This document shows positions 1 through 5,253 of a stretch of 7,804 nt of DNA, in pieces. Made by a program: the position numbers and the translations under genes. Under the pieces are notes generated by a model that saw only the letters and a list, made by a program, of their open reading frames with translations, was not told the DNA's origin and did no database searches. The stretch is taken from NCBI GenBank assembly GCA_031547465.1, contig JAVBRX010000051.1:1-7804 (forward strand), written 5' to 3'. The stretch comes from Hohaiivirga sp031547465 (GTDB taxonomy: Bacteria > Pseudomonadota > Alphaproteobacteria > Rhizobiales > Beijerinckiaceae). Every line of letters starts with the position of its first letter. Within the stretch, counting starts at the first letter, position 1.

Positions 1-779
1 GACAGGCCCTGCACCGCATCCGTCCTGATTTTCTCCGCATTTTCCCGCTCCCAGTAAGCTTTCGAGAAAATCGGCATACTGGCGACGACCAGGTGCAGAT
101 CGCGGGTTCTGTCCGGGGCAAACCGTGCAACGAACGTGCCCTCGCCCTCGGTTTCCGCTGCAACCAGCTTGTCGAGCAATGCCTGATAGATCGGATGTCC
201 CCGTTCTTTCAGCACATTGAACGAGAAGGCGACATCTGCCGCCGTCACCGGTGTGCCGTCATGAAAGCGCGCCTCCGGGCGCAGCAGGAAACGGTACGTC
301 AGCTTGTCGGCGGAAATACGCACAGCACGCGCCAAGAGGCCGTACATCGAACTCGGTTCGTCGGCGCTACTCGCCATCAGCGAGTCGAACGTCATGTCCA
401 TGCCTGCCGCGCCATCGCCCTGCAACACAAAGATATTGAGGGTGTTGAACGTATCGAAATTCTGGTTACCGGTAAGAGACCGTATCTGCATCGTCAACCT
501 GCCACCCTTCGGAGCATCGGGGTTGACGTAGGCGAAATACCTGAAATCCGGCGGGTAGAGCAGTTCGCCGAAACTCGACAGGCCATGGGTTTCGATCTCT
601 GCCGCCTGCCCGCCTCCCTGTGCCAGTGCCGCCAGCGGCCACAGCGCTGCGGTTGTTGCCGCCCCTTTGAGAACGGCGCGGCGCGTCATGACCGGGCCGG
701 AGAAGCGCGAAAGAAACGAAGCGAGGTCTACCACGCGGATACTCCCGGCAAATGATCGAAAACGGCCGAACAAGCGCAT
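1..779 (-). CDS. Family-5 extracellular solute-binding protein of an ABC transporter (YejA/OppA-like), 5' part only
   Basis: This is the periplasmic peptide-type binding protein of an ABC importer; the reading frame is open from 779 to the left edge, giving about 259 residues of a protein that is usually near 600. The translation contains THGLSSFGELLYPPDFRYF, then YVNPDAPKGG, NFDTFNTLN and FHDGTPVTA, which are hallmark segments of the SBP_bac_5 family and closest to the YejA group. A Tat-like signal TRRAVLKGAA followed by a hydrophobic run ending ALA precedes the mature part. Two in-frame ATG starts compete: 779, with AGGA about eight bases upstream and a promoter at 820-848, and 689, which places Met directly before TRR but has no visible Shine-Dalgarno. 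I chose 779; the extra 30 residues would make a long n-region. A GTG at 733 is a third option. The exact peptide substrate is not readable, and permease and ATPase genes would lie outside the window to the left. Confidence 0.9.
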   Translation of the reverse strand, partial: MRLFGRFRSFAGSIRVVDLASFLSRFSGPVMTRRAVLKGAATTAALWPLAALAQGGGQAAEIETHGLSSFGELLYPPDFRYFAYVNPDAPKGGRLTMQIRSLTGNQNFDTFNTLNIFVLQGDGAAGMDMTFDSLMASSADEPSSMYGLLARAVRISADKLTYRFLLRPEARFHDGTPVTAADVAFSFNVLKERGHPIYQALLDKLVAAETEGEGTFVARFAPDRTRDLHLVVASMPIFSKAYWERENAEKIRTDAVQGL

Positions 780-819
780 CGCCCGTTCCTGAACCATGGA
801 ACAGGGCGAATCATGCAAG

Positions 820-848
820 TATAACTTGGCATTGTGAAGACCGGACAA
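820..848 (-). promoter_or_regulatory. Probable sigma70-type promoter of the solute-binding protein gene
   Basis: On the minus strand TTGTCC (848-843) and GTTATA (825-820) are separated by exactly 17 bases. Transcription would start near 812, leaving a leader of roughly 34 bases before the ATG at 779 and favouring that start. The match is by eye to the alphaproteobacterial consensus. The same spacer (780-938) carries T-rich runs on the minus strand downstream of the cytochrome gene, but I see no good terminator stem in front of them. Confidence 0.45.
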
Positions 849-938
849 GGGCGGAACAATCAAAAAGACGAAAAAAGGCTCGTGACCGGAACAGATTTGT
901 GTTCGGAAAAGGCTTGCAATCCGGTGTCGTTTCCCGTC

Positions 939-1481
939 CTATTCACTGGGCAAAGGCGCGGGCGTTGCGGAAAGAGAGCGTAAATAAGCGAGAAGATCGG
1001 CCCGCTCTGCCGGATCCGGCAACCCGGCAAATGCCATCTTGTTGCCCGGAACAGCATCCTTCGGGTTGGTCAGGTACTTGTCCAGATCGGCCAACGTCCA
1101 CTTTCCACCCTTGCTTTTTATCGCTTCGGAATAAGCGAAACCCTGATGCGCGGCAACCGGACGATTAACGATGTCGTAAAGGTTCGGCCCGGTAACTGTC
1201 TTGCCGCCTTCCGTGAAGGTATGGCAGGCGGCGCATTTCTTGGCCAAGTTCATGCCTTTGGCCGGGTCCGCTTTTGCCAGCCGCTCCGCTAGCGGCGCAA
1301 CCGCGACGGCAACCTTTTCCGGTCCGGCAGCGGGGGGAACCGAAAGCGACGAAGAAAACAGCGAGACAGTTGGTTTCTCCGTATAAAAGAAACTATCCGC
1401 CATCACCCGGCAAATCTGAATGAACAGTAATGTCGGCAACACCGCCATAACGACCATCTGAATATCCGACTTTCTCACCAT
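939..1481 (-). CDS. cycM: Membrane-anchored c-type cytochrome, CycM-like
   Basis: This is a 180-residue class I cytochrome c. The haem-binding motif CAACH lies at residues 83-87 and the likely axial methionine is Met149 in PGNKMAF. A hydrophobic stretch at about residues 8-27 is followed by residues with no clear signal-peptidase site, so it is probably an uncleaved membrane anchor. A Pro/Ala/Val-rich linker (about 45-68) then leads to the haem domain on the periplasmic side. Length and plan match CycM of rhizobia and Bradyrhizobium, which passes electrons from the bc1 complex to an aa3-type oxidase; that role is inferred from the family. GAGG about eight bases before the ATG supports the start at 1481, and the stop is TAG. 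It is divergent from kdsB, with 192 bases between the two starts. The symbol rests on similarity and remembered gene order. Confidence 0.88.
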   Translation of the reverse strand: MVRKSDIQMVVMAVLPTLLFIQICRVMADSFFYTEKPTVSLFSSSLSVPPAAGPEKVAVAVAPLAERLAKADPAKGMNLAKKCAACHTFTEGGKTVTGPNLYDIVNRPVAAHQGFAYSEAIKSKGGKWTLADLDKYLTNPKDAVPGNKMAFAGLPDPAERADLLAYLRSLSATPAPLPSE

Positions 1482-1500
1482 AAAAACAGCCTCATTGAAC

Positions 1501-1552
1501 GTTCTGCCCGTTGCACACCATGCTCCGGACGGGCATGAAGCGGGCGCAGAAC
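1501..1552. promoter_or_regulatory. Compound inverted repeat between divergent cycM and kdsB
   Basis: The outer arms GTTCTGCCCG (1501-1510) and CGGGCGCAGAAC (1541-1552) pair with two extra bases on the right. Nested inside is ATGCTC / GGGCAT (1520-1525 and 1531-1536, one T-G pair) with a five-base loop. It lies about 20 bases upstream of the cycM start, so it would fall in the cycM leader or promoter. An operator or a leader hairpin are both possible; nothing in the sequence decides. Confidence 0.3.
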
Positions 1553-1673
1553 AGGGAATGCGTTGAGAAAGCTAGAGCGTTTCGCGCCATCAGAAAGACC
1601 GGACGACAAAAAGCCGGTTCACCTTGCCCGGTTTGTGCTTTATGCCTGCGGCAACTACCCCGTGGAGAAAGCC

Positions 1674-2402
1674 ATGCCGTCGCCCATCGTTCTCATCCCC
1701 GCGCGTCTCGCCGCCACCCGTCTGCCCAACAAGCCGCTTCTCGACATTGCCGGCGCGCCGATGATCGTTCAGGTCTGGCGGCGGGCGACAGAGGCGAAAA
1801 TCGGCCCCGTGGTGGTGGCGACTGATACGGCAGAGATCGTCGAAGCCGTTCAGAACGCCGGTGGACAGGCGGTCATGACCGGAAGCGATCACGCCTCCGG
1901 CTCCGACCGCATCTTCGAAGCGCTGCAAACCATCGACCCGGACAGCGCACACGATGTTGTCGTCAACGTGCAGGGCGATCTGCCAACTGTCGACCCCGGC
2001 ATCATTACCGCCTCGATCGGCCCATTGGCCGATGCGCAGGTAGACATCGTCACTCTCGCTGCTGAAATCACGCGCGATGAGGAGCGGGTGAACCCCAATG
2101 TCGTCAAGCTCGTCGGCACGGAAATCGCCCCGCGCCATCTGCGGGCGCTATATTTCACCCGCGCCACGGCCCCTTACGGCAACGGCCCGCTTTACCACCA
2201 TATCGGGCTTTACGCTTACCGACGTGAAGCGCTACGCCGTTTCGTCGGGATGCCGCCCTCACTCCTGGAAAAGCGCGAACGCCTGGAACAGTTGCGGGCG
2301 CTGGAAGCCGGAATGCGCATTGATGTCCTTGTCGTCGACACCGTGCCGCTCGGCGTCGATACGCCGGAGGATCTGGAACGGGCGCGGGCAGCGTTATCGT
2401 AA
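1674..2402 (+). CDS. kdsB: 3-deoxy-manno-octulosonate cytidylyltransferase (CMP-Kdo synthetase)
   Basis: KdsB is the cytosolic enzyme that activates Kdo with CTP, giving CMP-Kdo for the lipopolysaccharide inner core. The 242-residue protein begins with the nucleotide-binding signature IPARLAATRLPNKPL (residues 8-22), close to the family's IPAR..STRLPGKPL. It continues with VVNVQGDLPTVDP (96-108), where Asp102 corresponds to the conserved metal-binding Asp; then HIGLYAYRREAL (175-186), LEKRERLEQLRALE (198-211) and the C-terminal GVDTPEDLERA. Length is typical (about 240-250). The frame stays open upstream to an ATG at 1563, but homology begins at MPSPIVLIPA and GGAG lies seven bases before the ATG at 1674, so the shorter start is preferred. 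It is followed after 50 bases by pheA in the same direction, an order I recall from rhizobia; the two share no pathway. Confidence 0.96.
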   Translation: MPSPIVLIPARLAATRLPNKPLLDIAGAPMIVQVWRRATEAKIGPVVVATDTAEIVEAVQNAGGQAVMTGSDHASGSDRIFEALQTIDPDSAHDVVVNVQGDLPTVDPGIITASIGPLADAQVDIVTLAAEITRDEERVNPNVVKLVGTEIAPRHLRALYFTRATAPYGNGPLYHHIGLYAYRREALRRFVGMPPSLLEKRERLEQLRALEAGMRIDVLVVDTVPLGVDTPEDLERARAALS

Positions 2403-2452
2403 CTACCCCCAAGTTGCATGAGCAAAATTTACAAAACGATCCAGGAGCCATC

Positions 2453-3310
2453 ATGTCGACGAACAAGATCGCCTTTCAGGGCGAGCCCGGAGCGAACTCG
2501 CACATTGCCTGTCAGGAGGCTTATCCCGGCTGGCAGGCACTGCCGTGCCCGACCTTCGAGGATGCGTTCGCTGCCGTCACCGAGGGCGAGGCGGATCTCG
2601 GAATGATCCCGATAGAGAACTCCATCGCTGGGCGCGTCGCCGACATTCACCACCTGCTGCCCACATCCGGACTGCACATCATCGGTGAGCATTTCCTGCC
2701 GGTACATTTCCAGTTGATGGCGGTGGAAAACGCCGATCTCGGCACCATCAAGACCGTATTCAGCCATGTGCATGCGCTTGGGCAATGCCGCAAGATCATC
2801 CGCAAGCTCGGTTTGAAGCCGACGGTCGCAGGCGATACGGCGGGCGCGGCACGGGAAGTGGCTGAAACCGGGAATCCGGCGTACGCCGCCCTCGCACCGA
2901 GGCTCGCCGCCTCGGTCTACGGCATGAAGATCCTCGCCGAAGACGTGGAGGATGAGGCGCACAACACTACCCGCTTCGTCATCCTGTCGAAGACATCGGC
3001 CTGGGCCACGCCCAAAAACGGGCCGACAGTTACCAGCTTCGTATTCCGGGTACGCAACATTCCGGCAGCGCTCTACAAGGCACTCGGCGGTTTCGCCACC
3101 AACGGCATCAACATGACGAAGCTCGAAAGCTACATGGTCGAAGGGCAATTCGCTGCGACGCAGTTCTATGCCGAAGTCGACGGCCACCCGGACGACCCCG
3201 GCCTGAAGCGCGCCCTTGAGGAACTCCAGTTTTTCTCAAAGGAAATCTCGGTTCTCGGCGTTTTCCCGGCGCATCCGTTCCGGGAAAACCTTGCGCTTCC
3301 TGGAGAGTGA
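2453..3310 (+). CDS. pheA: Prephenate dehydratase (monofunctional, with ACT domain)
   Basis: The enzyme converts prephenate to phenylpyruvate, the committed step to phenylalanine. The 285-residue protein has a PDT domain (about 5-182) with AFQGEPGANSHIA at the start, IPIENSIAGRV (52-62), and the catalytic TRF motif at 173-175 within HNTTRFVIL. A C-terminal ACT domain follows (about 193-275), recognisable as PAALYKALGGFATNGINMTKLESY. No chorismate mutase domain is present, unlike the fused enterobacterial PheA. In the ACT domain the usual GAL and ESRP phenylalanine-binding motifs read AAL and ESYM, so feedback binding may differ. AGGAG six bases before the ATG at 2453 decides the start over the in-frame ATG at 2414. 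It probably shares a transcript with kdsB. The stop lies 3 bases from the end of the convergent nudC. Confidence 0.96.
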   Translation: MSTNKIAFQGEPGANSHIACQEAYPGWQALPCPTFEDAFAAVTEGEADLGMIPIENSIAGRVADIHHLLPTSGLHIIGEHFLPVHFQLMAVENADLGTIKTVFSHVHALGQCRKIIRKLGLKPTVAGDTAGAAREVAETGNPAYAALAPRLAASVYGMKILAEDVEDEAHNTTRFVILSKTSAWATPKNGPTVTSFVFRVRNIPAALYKALGGFATNGINMTKLESYMVEGQFAATQFYAEVDGHPDDPGLKRALEELQFFSKEISVLGVFPAHPFRENLALPGE

Positions 3311-3313
3311 GGC

Positions 3314-4231
3314 TCATCTCTCCCCTTGCGCGAACAACCGCAACAGGTGGTAAGCGATGGCCACCGGCGGTGGAGCGGTGATGCCATCCCGATGGCGCTC
3401 CTCTAGGATGGCCTTCGTCTCGTCACGGCTGAACCAGCGGGCGTCTTCCAGTTCCTTGCGATCGATGGTGAGGGTATCGTCCTCTGCCTCGCCGAAGCAA
3501 GCAAGCATCAAGGAGGCAGGAAACGGCCAGGGTTGCGACGCCACGTAACGCACGTTCCCAACCCGTACGCCCGCTTCCTCGAAACTTTCCCGGCGCACCG
3601 CTTCCTCCACCGTCTCACCCGGTTCGATGAACCCGGCGAGGCAGGAATAACGGTTCGGCGGAAAATGACCCGAACGCCCGAGAAGACACCGCCCTCCCGA
3701 TGTCACCAGCATGATGACCACCGGGTCGGTGCGCGGAAAATGCTGATGGCCGCAGCCCGGACAATCGCGGCGGAAGCCGCCGCGGGCGAATTGTGAAGGC
3801 GCTCCACAATTGGCGCAGAACCGGTTGCGCTGATGCCAATGAAGCAGGGATTTCGCCATGGCGAGCAGCGCCAGTTCGTTCGCGCCGACGATACCCTCCA
3901 CCGCCGCGGTGCGCAGGTCCGTCAGCCGGTAGGCCGGATCAAGGGCAAATTCGCTGGCGCTCGCGGCGGATGAAGCGGCAAAAACCGGGAAATCGTCGAG
4001 CCGCCCGAGCAGGATCAGTTCGTTATAATCCGGCGCGCGATCGATCACGGAGAGCGGCATCAGGGCGGTTGCCGGGCCGCCATTGGCGGATTGGCGGAAC
4101 AGCGGAATATCGCCGTTGAACAGCAGCAGTTTCGCCCCTGGCGTGCTGCGCCCCGTTGCGTACAAACTCTCGTCGCTTTCGCTCGAATGACGGATGAACG
4201 TTCCACCCGCGAACCCCAATCCCTCGATCAT
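3314..4231 (-). CDS. nudC: NAD(H) pyrophosphatase of the NudC family (Nudix hydrolase)
   Basis: NudC enzymes cleave the pyrophosphate of NADH/NAD+ to NMN(H) and AMP and can remove NAD caps from RNA 5' ends. This 305-residue protein has a variable N-terminal domain (1-130), a zinc ribbon with Cys139, Cys142, Cys157 and Cys160 (CANC and CPGC), and a Nudix domain. The Nudix box starts at Gly200 (GFIEPGETVEEA) and continues RRESFEEAGV to residue 222, with Glu218 and Glu219 the expected metal ligands. SQPWPFPASLM at 232-242 is the motif that separates NudC from other Nudix enzymes. AAGGG six bases before the ATG supports the start. The upstream side carries a RIME-like element (4250-4350) only 18 bases from the ATG. 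The 3' end converges on pheA. Confidence 0.95.
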   Translation of the reverse strand: MIEGLGFAGGTFIRHSSESDESLYATGRSTPGAKLLLFNGDIPLFRQSANGGPATALMPLSVIDRAPDYNELILLGRLDDFPVFAASSAASASEFALDPAYRLTDLRTAAVEGIVGANELALLAMAKSLLHWHQRNRFCANCGAPSQFARGGFRRDCPGCGHQHFPRTDPVVIMLVTSGGRCLLGRSGHFPPNRYSCLAGFIEPGETVEEAVRRESFEEAGVRVGNVRYVASQPWPFPASLMLACFGEAEDDTLTIDRKELEDARWFSRDETKAILEERHRDGITAPPPVAIAYHLLRLFAQGER

Positions 4232-4249
4232 CTTCGCCCTTCCGTCCGA

Positions 4250-4350
4250 TAGAGTATTTTGCGTTTATGCAGAATAGCAAAACACTCTAACTTCCTTGAG
4301 TTCGCAATGTCTTTTGCGTTAAACCGATACCCGCTTGAACGCACATTGCT
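4250..4350. repeat. RIME-like intergenic mosaic element, copy 1 (two palindromes)
   Basis: Palindrome 1 has arms TAGAGTATTTTGC (4250-4262) and GCAAAACACTCTA (4277-4289), 13 bases with one mismatch around a 14-base spacer. After a 14-base linker, palindrome 2 has outer arms GCAATGT / ACATTGC (4304-4310 and 4343-4349) and inner arms GCGTT / AACGC (4316-4320 and 4338-4342). A five-base bulge sits on the left side, and the loop reads AAACCGATACCCGCTTG. The plan is the same as copy 2 at 7192-7299, including the one-sided bulge and a similar loop. This bipartite structure is typical of the roughly 100-bp rhizobial intergenic mosaic repeats. It fills most of the gap between the HIT gene and nudC. 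Confidence 0.7.
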
Positions 4351-4377
4351 TTAGCCCATTCATCCGTTATCCCGCGA

Positions 4378-4818
4378 TCACAGTTTTGCAAGCTGTTCCC
4401 GCACCCTGTCGATCAGCACCATCGCCGCATGATCGGGGTAAGATACCGCCTCGCCGGCTCCCCAGACCGGGCGCGGCCAGGCCGGATCGGAATGGAACCG
4501 CGCGATCACATGGCAGTGCAACTGCCGGACCATATTACCGAGCGCGGCGACGTTGATCTTGTCCGGATTATAGATGTTGTGCAACGCCGTCGCCATCAGG
4601 CGGATTTCGCGCATCAGGGTTTCAGCATCCGCCTCACCCAGATCCGTCACTTCGGCAAGCCCGGCACGGCGCGGCACAAGGATGAACCATGGGAAGCGCC
4701 TGTCATTCATCAACAGGACACGCGATAGGCCGAGATCGCCGACCGGCATCGTATCCCCTTCAAGCTGCGGGTCGAGCGTGAAACCGGTTTCGCCTGCCTG
4801 CCGGTTAGAATCCGTCAT
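4378..4818 (-). CDS. HIT (histidine triad) family protein
   Basis: This is a 146-residue HIT-domain protein, a family of nucleotide-binding hydrolases or transferases acting on nucleotidyl conjugates. The signature near the C-terminus is QLHCHVIARFH, with His at residues 101 and 103. The third position of the HxHxH triad is Ile, as I recall for the alphaproteobacterial group with the sequence QLHVHVIAR. An upstream MNDRRFPWFILVPRR segment and NVAALGNMVRQLH are also typical. Two adjacent ATGs are possible (4821 and 4818). GGAGG ends six bases before the one at 4818 and only three before 4821, so 4818 is preferred. Substrate unknown. It lies divergent from the SRP RNA gene and upstream of nudC on the same strand, separated from it by the RIME-like element. 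Confidence 0.9.
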   Translation of the reverse strand: MTDSNRQAGETGFTLDPQLEGDTMPVGDLGLSRVLLMNDRRFPWFILVPRRAGLAEVTDLGEADAETLMREIRLMATALHNIYNPDKINVAALGNMVRQLHCHVIARFHSDPAWPRPVWGAGEAVSYPDHAAMVLIDRVREQLAKL

Positions 4819-4860
4819 CATGAACCTCCGATTTTTTCAAGAACAATCTGTCAACCACGT

Positions 4861-4971
4861 TCAGGACTGGCAGGATTCCGCCTCCCCGAACCCGGTTTTC
4901 CTGTCCCGGATGTAGCCCAGGAATGGCGGAAGGAACAGCCGGTATCGCCGTGAGCCATACGATTTGCTCAT
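4861..4971 (-). CDS. Possible 36-residue small protein, unrecognised
   Basis: A short frame with ATG at 4971 and TGA ending at 4861 encodes a peptide starting MSKSYGSRRYRLFLPPFLG and ending in FGEAESCQS. About 27 of 35 codons after the start end in G or C, similar to a real gene in this genome. The peptide is basic at the N-terminus with a short hydrophobic centre (LFLPPFLGYI). Against it, I see no clear Shine-Dalgarno site and do not recognise the protein. A longer frame on the same strand (4805-5047) overlaps it, but that one runs through the ffs promoter and the HIT ribosome binding site and is less credible. It ends 42 bases before the HIT start and could be cotranscribed with it. The remaining bases of the 4822-5020 spacer show nothing else recognisable. 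Confidence 0.25.
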   Translation of the reverse strand: MSKSYGSRRYRLFLPPFLGYIRDRKTGFGEAESCQS

Positions 4972-5020
4972 GGAATGCCCAGGGTATCATGCGCCATTGC
5001 GATAGTCCCCGCACGTCCGG

Positions 5021-5049
5021 CTTGCGTTTCCCGTCGCGAGCGATCATAT
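5021..5049 (+). promoter_or_regulatory. Probable promoter of the SRP RNA gene
   Basis: CTTGCG (5021-5026) and TCATAT (5044-5049) are 17 bases apart, a good fit to the alphaproteobacterial sigma70 pattern; CATATA one base later is an alternative. The start point would be about 5056-5058, which agrees with the 5' end of the SRP RNA terminal stem seen independently from base pairing. Confidence 0.6.
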
Positions 5050-5056
5050 AGGCGGC

Positions 5057-5150
5057 GGGAGGTTGGCGAGGGACGTTTCACTCGCCAACCGGGTCAGGTC
5101 CGGAAGGAAGCAGCCCTAACGAGACCGAGCGGGTCTTCGTCCAACCTCCT
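5057..5150 (+). ncRNA. ffs: Bacterial small signal recognition particle RNA (4.5S type)
   Basis: The RNA binds Ffh to form the signal recognition particle, which directs nascent membrane proteins to FtsY and the Sec machinery. The nearly invariant core is present: GGTCAGGTC at 5092-5100, continuing as CGGAAGGAAGCAGCC (5101-5115), which includes the GGAA tetraloop and the asymmetric loop bound by the Ffh M domain, followed by CTAACGAG. The ends pair as GGAGGTTGG (5058-5066) with CCAACCTCC (5141-5149), giving an RNA of about 94 nucleotides. No clear intrinsic terminator follows. The gene sits just before dnaX, the common bacterial arrangement. Exact ends are inferred from the stem and promoter. 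Confidence 0.95.
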
Positions 5151-5253
5151 ACCTCTTTGCCCTTCACTTCTTTACGAACCGTCGTTTCGATTTCCGGGCC
5201 AAATGCCTTCCTGTCCCGGTCACGGCGCAACCCGGATGCTGGCGCGGATGCCG

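Noticed and set aside
93..755. 220-codon plus-strand frame opposite the solute-binding protein
   Set aside because: It is the antisense of a clear family-5 binding protein; its Arg/Cys/His-rich translation is typical of a shadow frame in GC-rich DNA.
858..938. Intrinsic terminator after the cytochrome gene on the minus strand
   Set aside because: T-runs are present, but the only nearby stem is six pairs with a bulge and lies too far from the T-run.
1573..1645. Possible decayed third RIME-like element (CTAGAGCG at the left, AAGCCGGTTCACCTT later)
   Set aside because: The fragments resemble the element ends and loop, but no complementary right arm for the first palindrome exists and the second stem is only about five bases.
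1563..1673. Longer kdsB start at 1563
   Set aside because: Family homology begins at the Met encoded at 1674, which also has GGAG at a proper distance; the upstream codons look non-coding.
4822..4850. TTGACA on the minus strand before the HIT gene as a -35 box
   Set aside because: No -10 hexamer lies at the right spacing, and the implied start point would be inside the ribosome binding site or the gene.
4805..5047. 80-codon minus-strand frame between the HIT gene and ffs
   Set aside because: It covers the ffs promoter region, runs through the HIT ribosome binding site and start codon, and its translation resembles no family I know.
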